Below are positions 1 to 5,411 of a stretch of DNA of 6,330 bases, piece after piece (position 1 is the stretch's first letter; the number at the start of each line of letters is the position of its first letter). The notes beneath the pieces were generated by a model, which was not told the origin of the DNA, searched no databases, and worked only from the letters and a program-made list of their open reading frames with translations. Origin of the DNA: Candidatus Omnitrophota bacterium (GTDB taxonomy: Bacteria > Omnitrophota > Gorgyraeia > Tantalellales > Tantalellaceae). The stretch is taken from NCBI GenBank assembly GCA_023142805.1, contig JAGLIU010000287.1, positions 1 to 6,330 on the forward strand, in the 5' to 3' direction. Position numbers and translations under genes: made by a program.

Positions 1-1324
1 AACCTCCGGCGGAATCACCCTCAACTAAATAAATTTCTGTAAGTGCCGCTTCTTTTTCGGAACAATCCGCGAGTTTCCCGGGCAAAGACCCGCTTTCAAG
101 CGCCCCTTTTCTTCGCGTTAACTCTCTTGCCTTTTTCGCCGCTTCCCGCGCTCTCGCGGCAGTTAAAGCTTTTTTTGCTATTTGTCCCGCTACCGCCGGG
201 TTCTCCTCAAGATACGCCCCCAGCATTTCGTTAACCGCGGTTTCTACTATTCCTTCTACGTCAGAATTCCCTAATTTTGTTTTTGTCTGTCCTTCAAATT
301 GAGGATTAGGTATTTTTATACTTATCACCGCCGTCAGTCCTTCACGAGTATCGTCTCCTGAAAGCCCCTCCCCTTTTATAAGACCCCTGTTCTTCCCATA
401 ATTTTTTACGGTTCTTGTTAGCGCCGATTTAAACCCGGTTAAATGCGTTCCTCCCTCGGTCGTACTTATATTATTCACAAAACTATAAATATTTTCCGAA
501 TATCCTTCGTTATATTGCATCGCGACTTCCAAGATCACATTTCCTTTTTCTTTTTCGAGATAAATTATTTTCTTATGCAGAGGTTTTTTATTTTTACTCA
601 CATGTTCCACAAAAGAAGAGATCCCTCCTTTATAGAAAAACTCATCTTCCTTATCCGTTCTCTCATCTTTTAAAGTTATTTTTACGCCCTTATTAAGAAA
701 AGCCAACTCTCTCAACCGTGTAGATAATATATCATAGCTAAAAATAACGGTCTCTTGAAATATTTCTTCATCGGGCGTAAACGTTACAGCCGTTCCGGTT
801 GTTTTTGTTTTCCCGAGAACTTTTAGTTTCGACACAGCTTTTCCGAAATTATATTCCTGGTGGTAGATCTTTCCTTCCCGTTTGATCTCTACGTCCAACC
901 GCTCGGATAAACCGTTTACAACGCTTACACCGACACCATGTAACCCTCCGGACACTTTATATACTCTATGATCAAATTTTCCTCCGGCATGAAGGGTAGT
1001 CATAACAACTTCCACTCCGGGTTTCTTCATTTTTTCATGGATGTCTACAGGAATACCCCTACCGTTATCTTTTACCGTTATACTTTCGTCTATATGAATA
1101 ACTACATCAATTTTATCGCAATACCCGCCCATAACTTCATCTATGGAATTATCCACAACTTCATATACTAAATGGTGCAGCCCCTTTTTCCCGGTATCTC
1201 CGATATACATCGCGGGTCTTTTTCTCACAGCCTCAAGTCCTTCTAAAACCTGAATGGTAGTCGCGTCGTATTTCTTTTTTTCTTTTTTCGTTTCTTTTTG
1301 TTTCTCATCCTTCTTTTTAACCAT
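1..1324 (-). CDS. gyrB: DNA gyrase subunit B, N-terminal 441 residues (3' end cut by window edge)
   Basis: This is the ATPase subunit of DNA gyrase, which with GyrA introduces negative supercoils in the cytoplasm. I translated it by hand. It starts at ATG 1324 behind AAGGGGAG and runs open to the window edge. A lysine-rich leader (residues 1-19) precedes the GHKL ATPase domain. There I see the ATP/Mg motif EVVDNSIDE (E55, N59), DNGRG (86-90) and GGLHGVG (126-132). The transducer domain carries the QTK loop in FEGQTKTKLGNS (Q346, K348). The last readable residues are EGDSAGG (435-441), the start of the TOPRIM domain with its catalytic glutamate. The family is usually about 640 residues or more, so roughly a third is missing. 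It lies 20 bp downstream of the DUF721 gene and is probably co-transcribed with it and dnaN. ParE is the alternative paralogue, but the position next to dnaN and dnaA favours GyrB. Confidence 0.96.
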   Translation of the reverse strand, partial: MVKKKDEKQKETKKEKKKYDATTIQVLEGLEAVRKRPAMYIGDTGKKGLHHLVYEVVDNSIDEVMGGYCDKIDVVIHIDESITVKDNGRGIPVDIHEKMKKPGVEVVMTTLHAGGKFDHRVYKVSGGLHGVGVSVVNGLSERLDVEIKREGKIYHQEYNFGKAVSKLKVLGKTKTTGTAVTFTPDEEIFQETVIFSYDILSTRLRELAFLNKGVKITLKDERTDKEDEFFYKGGISSFVEHVSKNKKPLHKKIIYLEKEKGNVILEVAMQYNEGYSENIYSFVNNISTTEGGTHLTGFKSALTRTVKNYGKNRGLIKGEGLSGDDTREGLTAVISIKIPNPQFEGQTKTKLGNSDVEGIVETAVNEMLGAYLEENPAVAGQIAKKALTAARAREAAKKARELTRRKGALESGSLPGKLADCSEKEAALTEIYLVEGDSAGG

Positions 1325-1344
1325 CTTCTCCCCTTTTCTGTATA

Positions 1345-1653
1345 CTAAAGCTCCATTTCCCCGATCCTAAACCTTATGTCTTTCGCTTTTTTCTTTCCTC
1401 TATATTCAGAATTGAATTTTTCGAGTATTTTCCTTTTTTCAAGCGTCACTCTATAAAGCCACCCTGAATTTTCCACAAGAACAACCAGTGTTCCTTTTTT
1501 AAAACTCACCGGTCTTGTATGTTTTTTTATTTCTTCATCCGCGGCACACCTCCAGGCATCCATAACCGCGTTTCCTTTTTTACCGGGCCCTGTTTCTATT
1601 TTTTTTAACAGCCCGTCTATTATGCCCCTTAAATGCCTGGCTCCGTCTTCCAT
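1345..1653 (-). CDS. DUF721/DciA-like protein (probable helicase-loading or helicase-associated factor)
   Basis: From ATG 1653 this gives a 102-residue protein. It shows the DUF721 pattern: an N-terminal helix (ARHLRGIIDGLLKK), a W followed by IKKHTRPVSF, then GTLVVLVENSGWLYRVTLEK, and a C-terminal KDIRFRIGEMEL. DUF721 includes DciA, which works with the replicative helicase DnaB in bacteria lacking DnaC or DnaI. That role is inferred here from the family and from the replication-gene context. The same frame is open back to ATG 1800 (151 residues), but the extra 49 residues (RSLHSLRLFGRDD and flanks) are translated from the inverted-repeat element at 1698-1852 and have no DUF721 character. 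I prefer the 1653 start because its length fits the family. Its ribosome-binding site is weak, however, and neither start has a good one, so the start is uncertain. The stop is 20 bp before gyrB. Confidence 0.82.
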   Translation of the reverse strand: MEDGARHLRGIIDGLLKKIETGPGKKGNAVMDAWRCAADEEIKKHTRPVSFKKGTLVVLVENSGWLYRVTLEKRKILEKFNSEYRGKKKAKDIRFRIGEMEL

Positions 1654-1697
1654 TTTTTTATCCGTATCTCTTTTTTGATTCCGTCTTCCTCCACCAT

Positions 1698-1852
1698 TGT
1701 CATCTCGACCGAACAAACGTAGTGAGTGGAGAGATCTTTTCCCATTCCAACTATACTTTAGATTCCTCCACTCGCTTACCTTCCTCCTTCGCCTTTTCAT
1801 TATATATTATCTGGCTACGGCGGATAGATTGGTTCGCTCGGTCGGAATGACA
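1698..1852. repeat. Degenerate inverted-repeat element (MITE/REP-like) between dnaN and the DUF721 gene
   Basis: The outer arms TGTCATCTCGACCGA (1698-1712) and TCGGTCGGAATGACA (1838-1852) are inverted repeats matching at 13 of 15 positions. Inside, AGTGAGTGGAGAGATCT (1721-1737) and AGATTCCTCCACTCGCT (1760-1776) form a second inverted pair of 17 bases with three mismatches, around a 22-base loop. The simplest reading is two head-to-head copies of one roughly 40-bp unit of the form GTCATTCCGACCGAGCG...GAGTGGAGGAATCT. The right copy would be split by extra DNA at about 1777-1830. Similar units recur between genes in many bacterial genomes, from memory. There is no transposase, so if it is mobile it would move in trans. 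Copy number in the rest of the genome cannot be seen here. Confidence 0.72.
1782..1824. repeat. Inner imperfect inverted repeat splitting the right arm of the larger element
   Basis: TCCTCCTTCGCC (1782-1793) can pair with GGCTACGGCGGA (1813-1824) at 9 of 12 positions, across a very AT-rich 19-base loop. It sits where the right copy of the larger repeat appears interrupted, and contains ATG 1800, the upstream candidate start of the DUF721 frame. It may be a separate small palindromic insertion or part of the same element. The match is weak enough to be partly chance. Confidence 0.4.
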
Positions 1853-1884
1853 CACTTTTCCCGCTCCAATCTCAATCCCGCTTT

Positions 1885-2988
1885 TTAAACAGTCAACTGC
1901 ATAGGCAAGACTACATAAGTATATTCATCGCCTTTTCTTAAAACTCCGGGTTTATTAGAATCGTCCACTTCGAACACTATTTCTTCATCTTCCAGGTTTT
2001 TTAAAACATCTATTAAATAGCGCGGATTAAACCCTATCTCTACATCTGTATCTCCGCTATAGTCTATGTCTATCTCTTCTTTTGCTTCTCCAAGATACGG
2101 TGTATTCTTAGATATAGTCATTTTTTTCTTTTTTATATTGATCTTTATCGCCATTGAATCCTGATCCGTAAAGATACTGGCTCTTTTTGTAGCCGCTAAA
2201 AAATCATAGCGTGATACTTTTAATTCTTTTTGTGTTTTTTTAGGAATAACGTTTTTATAATTCGGATACTCCCCTTCTATGAGTCGTGACAAAACCAGAC
2301 TATTCCCGAAAGAAAATAAGATCTGGTTCTCTCCAAATTTAATAGTTATATCTCCCTCATCCGCAAGCATCCGCTTAACTTCTTGTATAGCTTTAATGGG
2401 TATTACGGTACTTCTATCCACTAAAGTTTTTTTATCGAGGGTTTTCTTGTTTATCGCGAGCCTCCTACCATCAGTTGCCACTATATTTATTTTTTCCCCT
2501 TTGACTGTAAAATAAAGTCCGTTCAGTATATACCTGCTATCATCCTTACTTATAGCAAAATCCGTTAAATTGAACATCTTTTTCAATATGGATTGTTTTA
2601 TATTAATTGAGTCTTTGTCTTTAAACGTGGGAAGTTGTGGAAATTCTTCTTTTGGAAGCCCTATTATCTTAAATTGAGCTTTTCCGCTCTTTATACTCAT
2701 AAAATTGTTCTTTTTAACAGTTAAAGTTATATCACTTCCTTCCGGCAAGGCTCTGATAATATCAAAAAACTTCCGAGCGGGAACTGTTATAGCTCCTTCC
2801 TGCGTGATAGAACAAGGTACGGTCGAACAAATACCTATATCCAGATCTGTAGCTGTTAATTTAAGCTCATTTTTGTTTGCCTCTAATAAAACGTTGCTTA
2901 ATATAGGTAAACTACTTTTTTGGGAAACCGCGTTTTGAACTATCTGAATACTTTCAACTAAAATGTCTTTTGTAATTTGTAAATCCAT
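1885..2988 (-). CDS. dnaN: DNA polymerase III beta subunit (sliding clamp)
   Basis: This is the ring-shaped clamp that encircles DNA and tethers the replicative polymerase; it also binds mismatch-repair and translesion partners through its hydrophobic cleft. It is 367 residues long, essentially the family length, with three repeated clamp domains at about 1-122, 128-248 and 249-367. Conserved stretches include ATDLDIGI (46-53), YILNGLYF (153-160), ATDGRRLA (171-178), SRLIEGEYPNY (234-244), GFNPRYLIDVL (319-329) and the C-terminal PMQL (362-365), which corresponds to the PMRL part of the partner-binding pocket. The start at 2988 is supported by a strong CAGGAGGA at 2993-3000. It lies 202 bp downstream of dnaA, across the origin region, and is probably read with dnaA and possibly from its own promoter, which I could not identify. 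The following gene is 231 bp away, beyond the repeat element. Confidence 0.98.
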   Translation of the reverse strand: MDLQITKDILVESIQIVQNAVSQKSSLPILSNVLLEANKNELKLTATDLDIGICSTVPCSITQEGAITVPARKFFDIIRALPEGSDITLTVKKNNFMSIKSGKAQFKIIGLPKEEFPQLPTFKDKDSINIKQSILKKMFNLTDFAISKDDSRYILNGLYFTVKGEKINIVATDGRRLAINKKTLDKKTLVDRSTVIPIKAIQEVKRMLADEGDITIKFGENQILFSFGNSLVLSRLIEGEYPNYKNVIPKKTQKELKVSRYDFLAATKRASIFTDQDSMAIKINIKKKKMTISKNTPYLGEAKEEIDIDYSGDTDVEIGFNPRYLIDVLKNLEDEEIVFEVDDSNKPGVLRKGDEYTYVVLPMQLTV

Positions 2989-2992
2989 TCTA

Positions 2993-3000
2993 TCCTCCTG
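2993..3000 (-). promoter_or_regulatory. Strong ribosome-binding site of dnaN
   Basis: On the minus strand CAGGAGGA stands 4 bases before the dnaN ATG. It is the strongest Shine-Dalgarno in the left block and contrasts with dnaA, which has none that I can recognise. Confidence 0.85.
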
Positions 3001-3010
3001 TTGTTATACT

Positions 3011-3041
3011 TTTTAAAAAATAGTAATAGTTGTAGTACAAG
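3011..3041 (+). other. Candidate DNA unwinding element with DnaA-trio-like triplets
   Basis: After an AT-only run (3011-3020), the plus strand reads TAG TAA TAG TTG TAG TAC AAG in consecutive triplets (3021-3041). A short G-rich stretch (GGAGCTGTGGG) and then the perfect box TGTGGATAA at 3054-3062 follow. Read 3' to 5' from the box, this is box, GC-rich spacer, GAT-like trios, AT-rich DNA, the order described for the basal unwinding system of Bacillus-type origins. The trio consensus is loose, so this is a good candidate and not proof. Confidence 0.6.
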
Positions 3042-3053
3042 GAGCTGTGGGTT

Positions 3054-3062
3054 TGTGGATAA
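3054..3062 (-). promoter_or_regulatory. DnaA box, perfect, next to the unwinding element
   Basis: TGTGGATAA is the exact complement of TTATCCACA. A degenerate partner TGTGGGTTT sits directly upstream at 3046-3054 (6 of 9), sharing one base, so two DnaA protomers might load side by side next to the triplet run. Confidence 0.88.
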
Positions 3063-3107
3063 CTATAGTAACTTAATTAAACTAAAGAAGTTACAAAGGG
3101 TAAAAGC

Positions 3108-3116
3108 TGTGGATAA
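3108..3116 (-). promoter_or_regulatory. DnaA box, perfect
   Basis: TGTGGATAA in the middle of the origin gap, in the same orientation as the box at 3054 and 54 bp from it. Confidence 0.88.
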
Positions 3117-3156
3117 AAACGAAAAAACTGTTAATAACCATGTAAAAACCCTAAAC

Positions 3157-3176
3157 TTATCCACATTTTATCCACA
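3157..3176 (+). promoter_or_regulatory. Pair of perfect DnaA boxes one helical turn apart
   Basis: TTATCCACA occurs at 3157-3165 and again at 3168-3176, with an 11-base repeat distance, so both boxes lie on the same DNA face. They face opposite to the two boxes at 3054 and 3108 and end 14 bp from the dnaA stop codon. Confidence 0.9.
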
Positions 3177-3190
3177 GCTAAAATAAAGAC

Positions 3191-4633
3191 CTATTTCTTT
3201 ATTAATACCGTTAATTTATCTATAACCGACTTGGTTTTGTCTATACTGGTGGTCTCTTTCCCTATTTTGTCACAGGCATGAAGAACCGTAGTATGATCCC
3301 TCCCTCCAAAAAAACGACCTATATCCGGGAGAGAATGATCCGTTAATCCTCGCGACAAAAACATCGCGATTTGCCGGGGGTAGGCGATAGCCCGGGTTCT
3401 TTTCTTAGTTTTCATGTCTTCTTCCGTAATATTAAAAAAGCCTGAAACAACTTGTTGGATTAACTTAATTGTTATTTTTTTCTCTTCCGCGGAGATCATT
3501 TCTCCCAGGACTTCTTTCGCCAGGGCAACAGTCATTTTTTTACCGGTTAGTTCCGCGTAAGCAACTACCCTAATGAGCGCGCCTTCCATTTCTCGTATAT
3601 TTGTTTTAACATGTTCCGCGAGAAAGTAAAGAATTTCTTTAGGAACCGATACGGCTTCGGATTCGCTTTTCTTTTCCATGATAGCTACACGTGTTTCAAA
3701 ATCCGGAAGCTGAAAATCCGCGATCAGACCCCAGGCAAAACGAGAAACCAGGCGTTCTTCCAATCCGCTGATCTCTCGAGGAGAGTGGTCGCTGCAAAGA
3801 ACGATTTGTTTGTGCGCGTCGTACAAAGAATTAAACGTATGAAAAAACTCCTCTTGAGTAGATTCTTTACCCGCTATAAACTGTATGTCATCAATTAAAA
3901 GAACATCCACGTTTCTATACATAGCGCGGAATTTAGGAGTGGTTTTAGTCCTGATAGCGTTTATAAGTTGGTTCATGAACTCTTCGCTTGAGATGTATAA
4001 AACTTTTGAACGCGGAGATTTTTTTAAGACCGCTTGACCTAAAGCCTGCATAAGATGTGTTTTTCCAAGGCCCACCCCGCCGTAGAGAAATAAAGGGTTG
4101 TAAACTTTAGAGAGTTTTTCGGTAACAGCTAATGCCGCGGCATGAGCGAATCTGTTGCTTCCTCCCACAACAAAATTTTCAAAAGTATAATTTAAGTTAA
4201 ACCCCAAAGTTTGATAATGGCTTTCGGGTAAAGAACGGGAACCCGGGAGGATCGACTTAAGCCAGTTTCCCGAAGCGTCTTTGTTTCCTGAAGCAGGCAC
4301 GGACGCGGAAAGTTTATTTTTATGAGAAGCTGTTGGCGGCGAGATTTTAGAAACCGCGGAAGCAAAAACTTTTGAAGGATCACCGGCTTCTTTATTTTCG
4401 ATGATCTCAAATGTGATGTTCAATGAAGTTCCCGAAACATGCTGAACGGTGGAAGATATCAAGCTAATATATTTTTCTTTGATCCAGTTCTCAAAAAACT
4501 TATTAGGGACACTAAGCGTGAGCACGTTTTCCTTTATTGAAATTTGCCGTATGGGAAGGAACCAAGCGGAGAAAACCTGCTCGTTTACCTCGCTGCGTAA
4601 ATTATTTAAAGCTTTTTTCCAGATAGTTTCCAT
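3191..4633 (-). CDS. dnaA: Chromosomal replication initiator protein DnaA
   Basis: An AAA+ ATPase that binds DnaA boxes, melts the origin and helps load the helicase. It is 480 residues long, normal for the family. Domain I (about 1-80) has IWKKAL and FSAWFLPI; domain II (about 84-140) is a Ser/Pro/Lys-rich linker. Domain III carries Walker A GGVGLGKT (185-192), Walker B VLLIDDIQF (244-252, D248 and D249), box VII LEERLVSRFAWGL with the likely arginine finger R298, and sensor 2 NIREMEGAL (R347). Domain IV ends with the DNA-binding signature GGRDHTTVLHACDKI (443-457). All key residues are present. The ATG at 4633 fits the family N-terminus, but no Shine-Dalgarno precedes it (CGCGATTTATT). It has its own promoter at 4766-4794 and two DnaA boxes in its leader, suggesting self-repression. 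Confidence 0.98.
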   Translation of the reverse strand: METIWKKALNNLRSEVNEQVFSAWFLPIRQISIKENVLTLSVPNKFFENWIKEKYISLISSTVQHVSGTSLNITFEIIENKEAGDPSKVFASAVSKISPPTASHKNKLSASVPASGNKDASGNWLKSILPGSRSLPESHYQTLGFNLNYTFENFVVGGSNRFAHAAALAVTEKLSKVYNPLFLYGGVGLGKTHLMQALGQAVLKKSPRSKVLYISSEEFMNQLINAIRTKTTPKFRAMYRNVDVLLIDDIQFIAGKESTQEEFFHTFNSLYDAHKQIVLCSDHSPREISGLEERLVSRFAWGLIADFQLPDFETRVAIMEKKSESEAVSVPKEILYFLAEHVKTNIREMEGALIRVVAYAELTGKKMTVALAKEVLGEMISAEEKKITIKLIQQVVSGFFNITEEDMKTKKRTRAIAYPRQIAMFLSRGLTDHSLPDIGRFFGGRDHTTVLHACDKIGKETTSIDKTKSVIDKLTVLIKK

Positions 4634-4682
4634 AATAAATCGCGAAAATCAGACAAAAAAAAGAATCCACAGATAATAAAAG

Positions 4683-4725
4683 TTATCCACAAACAACTCA
4701 CCCGGATATCAACAAGTTATCCACA
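4683..4725 (+). promoter_or_regulatory. Two perfect DnaA boxes in the dnaA leader (second origin cluster or autoregulatory site)
   Basis: TTATCCACA is at 4683-4691 and 4717-4725, 34 bp apart and in the same orientation. A weaker site GAATCCACA (4663-4671, 7 of 9) lies nearer the gene. They are downstream of the proposed dnaA start point, so bound DnaA could block dnaA transcription. Together with the four boxes at 3054-3176 they flank dnaA, as in bipartite origins of the Bacillus and Helicobacter type. Confidence 0.85.
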
Positions 4726-4765
4726 GGGTGACACAAGAAAGAGTTGTCAACGGATATCGAAATTC

Positions 4766-4794
4766 ATTATATACAGAGGACGTTTTTATGGCAA
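4766..4794 (-). promoter_or_regulatory. Probable sigma70-type promoter of dnaA
   Basis: On the minus strand TTGCCA (4789-4794) and TATAAT (4766-4771) are separated by 17 bp, the optimal spacing. The start point would be near 4759, giving a leader of about 125 bases that contains both leader DnaA boxes. Confidence 0.7.
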
Positions 4795-4838
4795 GCGTTT
4801 TTTTGAATATTTTTATCACAAAAGAGCAGTCATTTTTC

Positions 4839-4866
4839 TTGACTTCGGGTTGTCGTATGATATAAT
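4839..4866 (+). promoter_or_regulatory. Probable strong promoter of the rpmH-rnpA-yidD-yidC operon
   Basis: TTGACT (4839-4844) and a perfect TATAAT (4861-4866) stand 16 bp apart, and TGA directly before the -10 gives an extended -10 (TGNTATAAT). The start point would be near 4873, leaving a leader of about 48 bases. It diverges from the dnaA promoter, with the two -35 boxes only 44 bp apart. Confidence 0.82.
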
Positions 4867-4907
4867 CATAAATCAAAAATCCAAGTATCGTAAAAATAGG
4901 ATATAAG

Positions 4908-4913
4908 AAGGAG
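4908..4913 (+). promoter_or_regulatory. Ribosome-binding site fixing the GTG start of rpmH
   Basis: AAGGAG lies 7 bases before GTG 4921. No ATG is available near it in the L34 frame, so this site decides the GTG start. Confidence 0.85.
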
Positions 4914-4920
4914 ACTTTTT

Positions 4921-5058
4921 GTGAAGAAAAACTTAAAAACTAAATCAAACCTAAAACGCAAGAGAAAACACGGGTTTCGTAGCCGTTCAAGTGATAAAAA
5001 CGGACAAGAAATATTAAAACGTAGGAGAAAAAAGGGAAAGAAAGTCCTAGCTGCGTAA
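4921..5058 (+). CDS. rpmH: 50S ribosomal protein L34
   Basis: A 45-residue, very basic protein, starting at GTG behind AAGGAG. Its core reads NLKRKRKHGFRSRSSDKNGQ followed by EILKRRRKKGKKVLAA, matching the L34 pattern of LKRKRTHGFRARMATKNGR and a VLNRRRAKGRKKL-like tail. Length is normal (44-47 residues). The N-terminus (KKNLKTKS) departs from the common MKRTYQPS form. It is a component of the large ribosomal subunit, located near 23S rRNA domain termini. It is the first gene of the operon and the stop lies 5 bases before rnpA. Confidence 0.95.
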   Translation: MKKNLKTKSNLKRKRKHGFRSRSSDKNGQEILKRRRKKGKKVLAA

Positions 5059-5063
5059 TAACA

Positions 5064-5411
5064 GTGAAGATCCAGCACATTTTAAAAAAAGAAGACTTCA
5101 CAGAAATACTGTTGAAGGGAAGAAAAATACACGGAGAGATAGTGGTTGTCTATATTTCTCCCCGGGAAGACCTGCGGAGAAAGACTGTATCTGTAGGAGT
5201 GATCATTTCTAAAAGACTCGCCAGTTTAGCTGTAAAAAGAAACCATCTGAGGAGAGTTATCTACGCATATTTTAGAGGACATGAAAGCCCTTCTTTGAAA
5301 GGGAGAAAAATAGTTGTTAGGTTAAAGAGCAATGTTAACAAGTATGGGAAGAAAGAGCTGTCCGGAAGAGTGCGAGAAGAACTAAGAAAGCTTACAAGGA
5401 TAACAGCATGA
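5064..5411 (+). CDS. rnpA: Ribonuclease P protein component
   Basis: The protein cofactor of RNase P; it binds the catalytic RNA and helps remove 5' leaders from pre-tRNAs. It is 115 residues long, typical for the family. Visible features are EDFTEILLKGRKIHG near the N-terminus, the central strand TVSVGVIISKRLASLAVKRN, and the RNA-binding helix KRNHLRRVIYAYFR (58-71). The family's RNR motif reads RNH here (R59, N60, H61), with R63 and R64 following. The start is GTG and has no clear Shine-Dalgarno, so translation probably depends on coupling to rpmH, which ends 5 bases earlier. The stop overlaps the yidD start by 4 bases (ATGA). Confidence 0.95.
   Translation: MKIQHILKKEDFTEILLKGRKIHGEIVVVYISPREDLRRKTVSVGVIISKRLASLAVKRNHLRRVIYAYFRGHESPSLKGRKIVVRLKSNVNKYGKKELSGRVREELRKLTRITA

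Larger units (their letters stand above)
3001..3180. other. oriC: Probable chromosomal origin oriC (dnaA-dnaN intergenic part)
   Basis: This noncoding gap holds four perfect 9-base DnaA boxes in under 125 bp: TGTGGATAA at 3054-3062 and 3108-3116, and TTATCCACA at 3157-3165 and 3168-3176. The left pair and the right pair face opposite ways. An AT-rich stretch with a triplet run (3011-3041) lies at the dnaN side and is the likely unwinding element. The position between dnaA and dnaN, the box density and the AT-rich flank are all typical of bacterial origins, including the incC half of the Bacillus subtilis origin. Genes on both outer sides (dnaN-gyrB leftward, rpmH-yidC rightward) point away from it, though dnaA itself would be read head-on to the rightward fork. 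Confidence 0.85.

Noticed and set aside
43..1171. Plus-strand frames opposite gyrB
   Set aside because: The minus strand encodes an unbroken GyrB with all ATPase motifs, so these are antisense shadows.
1654..1800. Coding extension of the DUF721 gene to ATG 1800
   Set aside because: The added 49 residues are translated from the inverted-repeat element, no ribosome-binding site precedes ATG 1800, and the shorter 102-residue form fits the family length. Kept as an open question in the findings.
1853..1884. Intrinsic terminator after dnaN
   Set aside because: The sequence after the dnaN stop has no stable GC-rich hairpin followed by a T run on the minus strand; the repeat element further on forms hairpins but lacks the T tract in the right place.
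3001..3186. Plus-strand open frame of 61 codons between dnaN and dnaA
   Set aside because: It spans the DnaA boxes and the AT-rich unwinding element, has no ribosome-binding site and resembles no protein family; it is an accident of the origin sequence.
2989..3190. Separate promoter for dnaN within the origin gap
   Set aside because: I looked for -35/-10 pairs on the minus strand; TTGTAA with TACTAT has a 20-bp spacer and TATAAC near 3005 lacks a -35 box, so none is convincing.
4192..4410. Minus-strand frame of 72 codons inside dnaA
   Set aside because: It is an overlapping frame across the low-constraint domain II linker of dnaA, with no independent support.
4867..4907. Stem-loop or riboswitch in the rpmH leader
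   Set aside because: Only a 4-base ATCC/GGAT pairing around a long loop is visible, and the leader is under 50 bases.
4866..5078. Minus-strand frame of 70 codons opposite rpmH
   Set aside because: It is antisense to the ribosomal protein gene; its Phe/Leu-rich composition is just the complement of the Lys/Arg-rich L34 codons.
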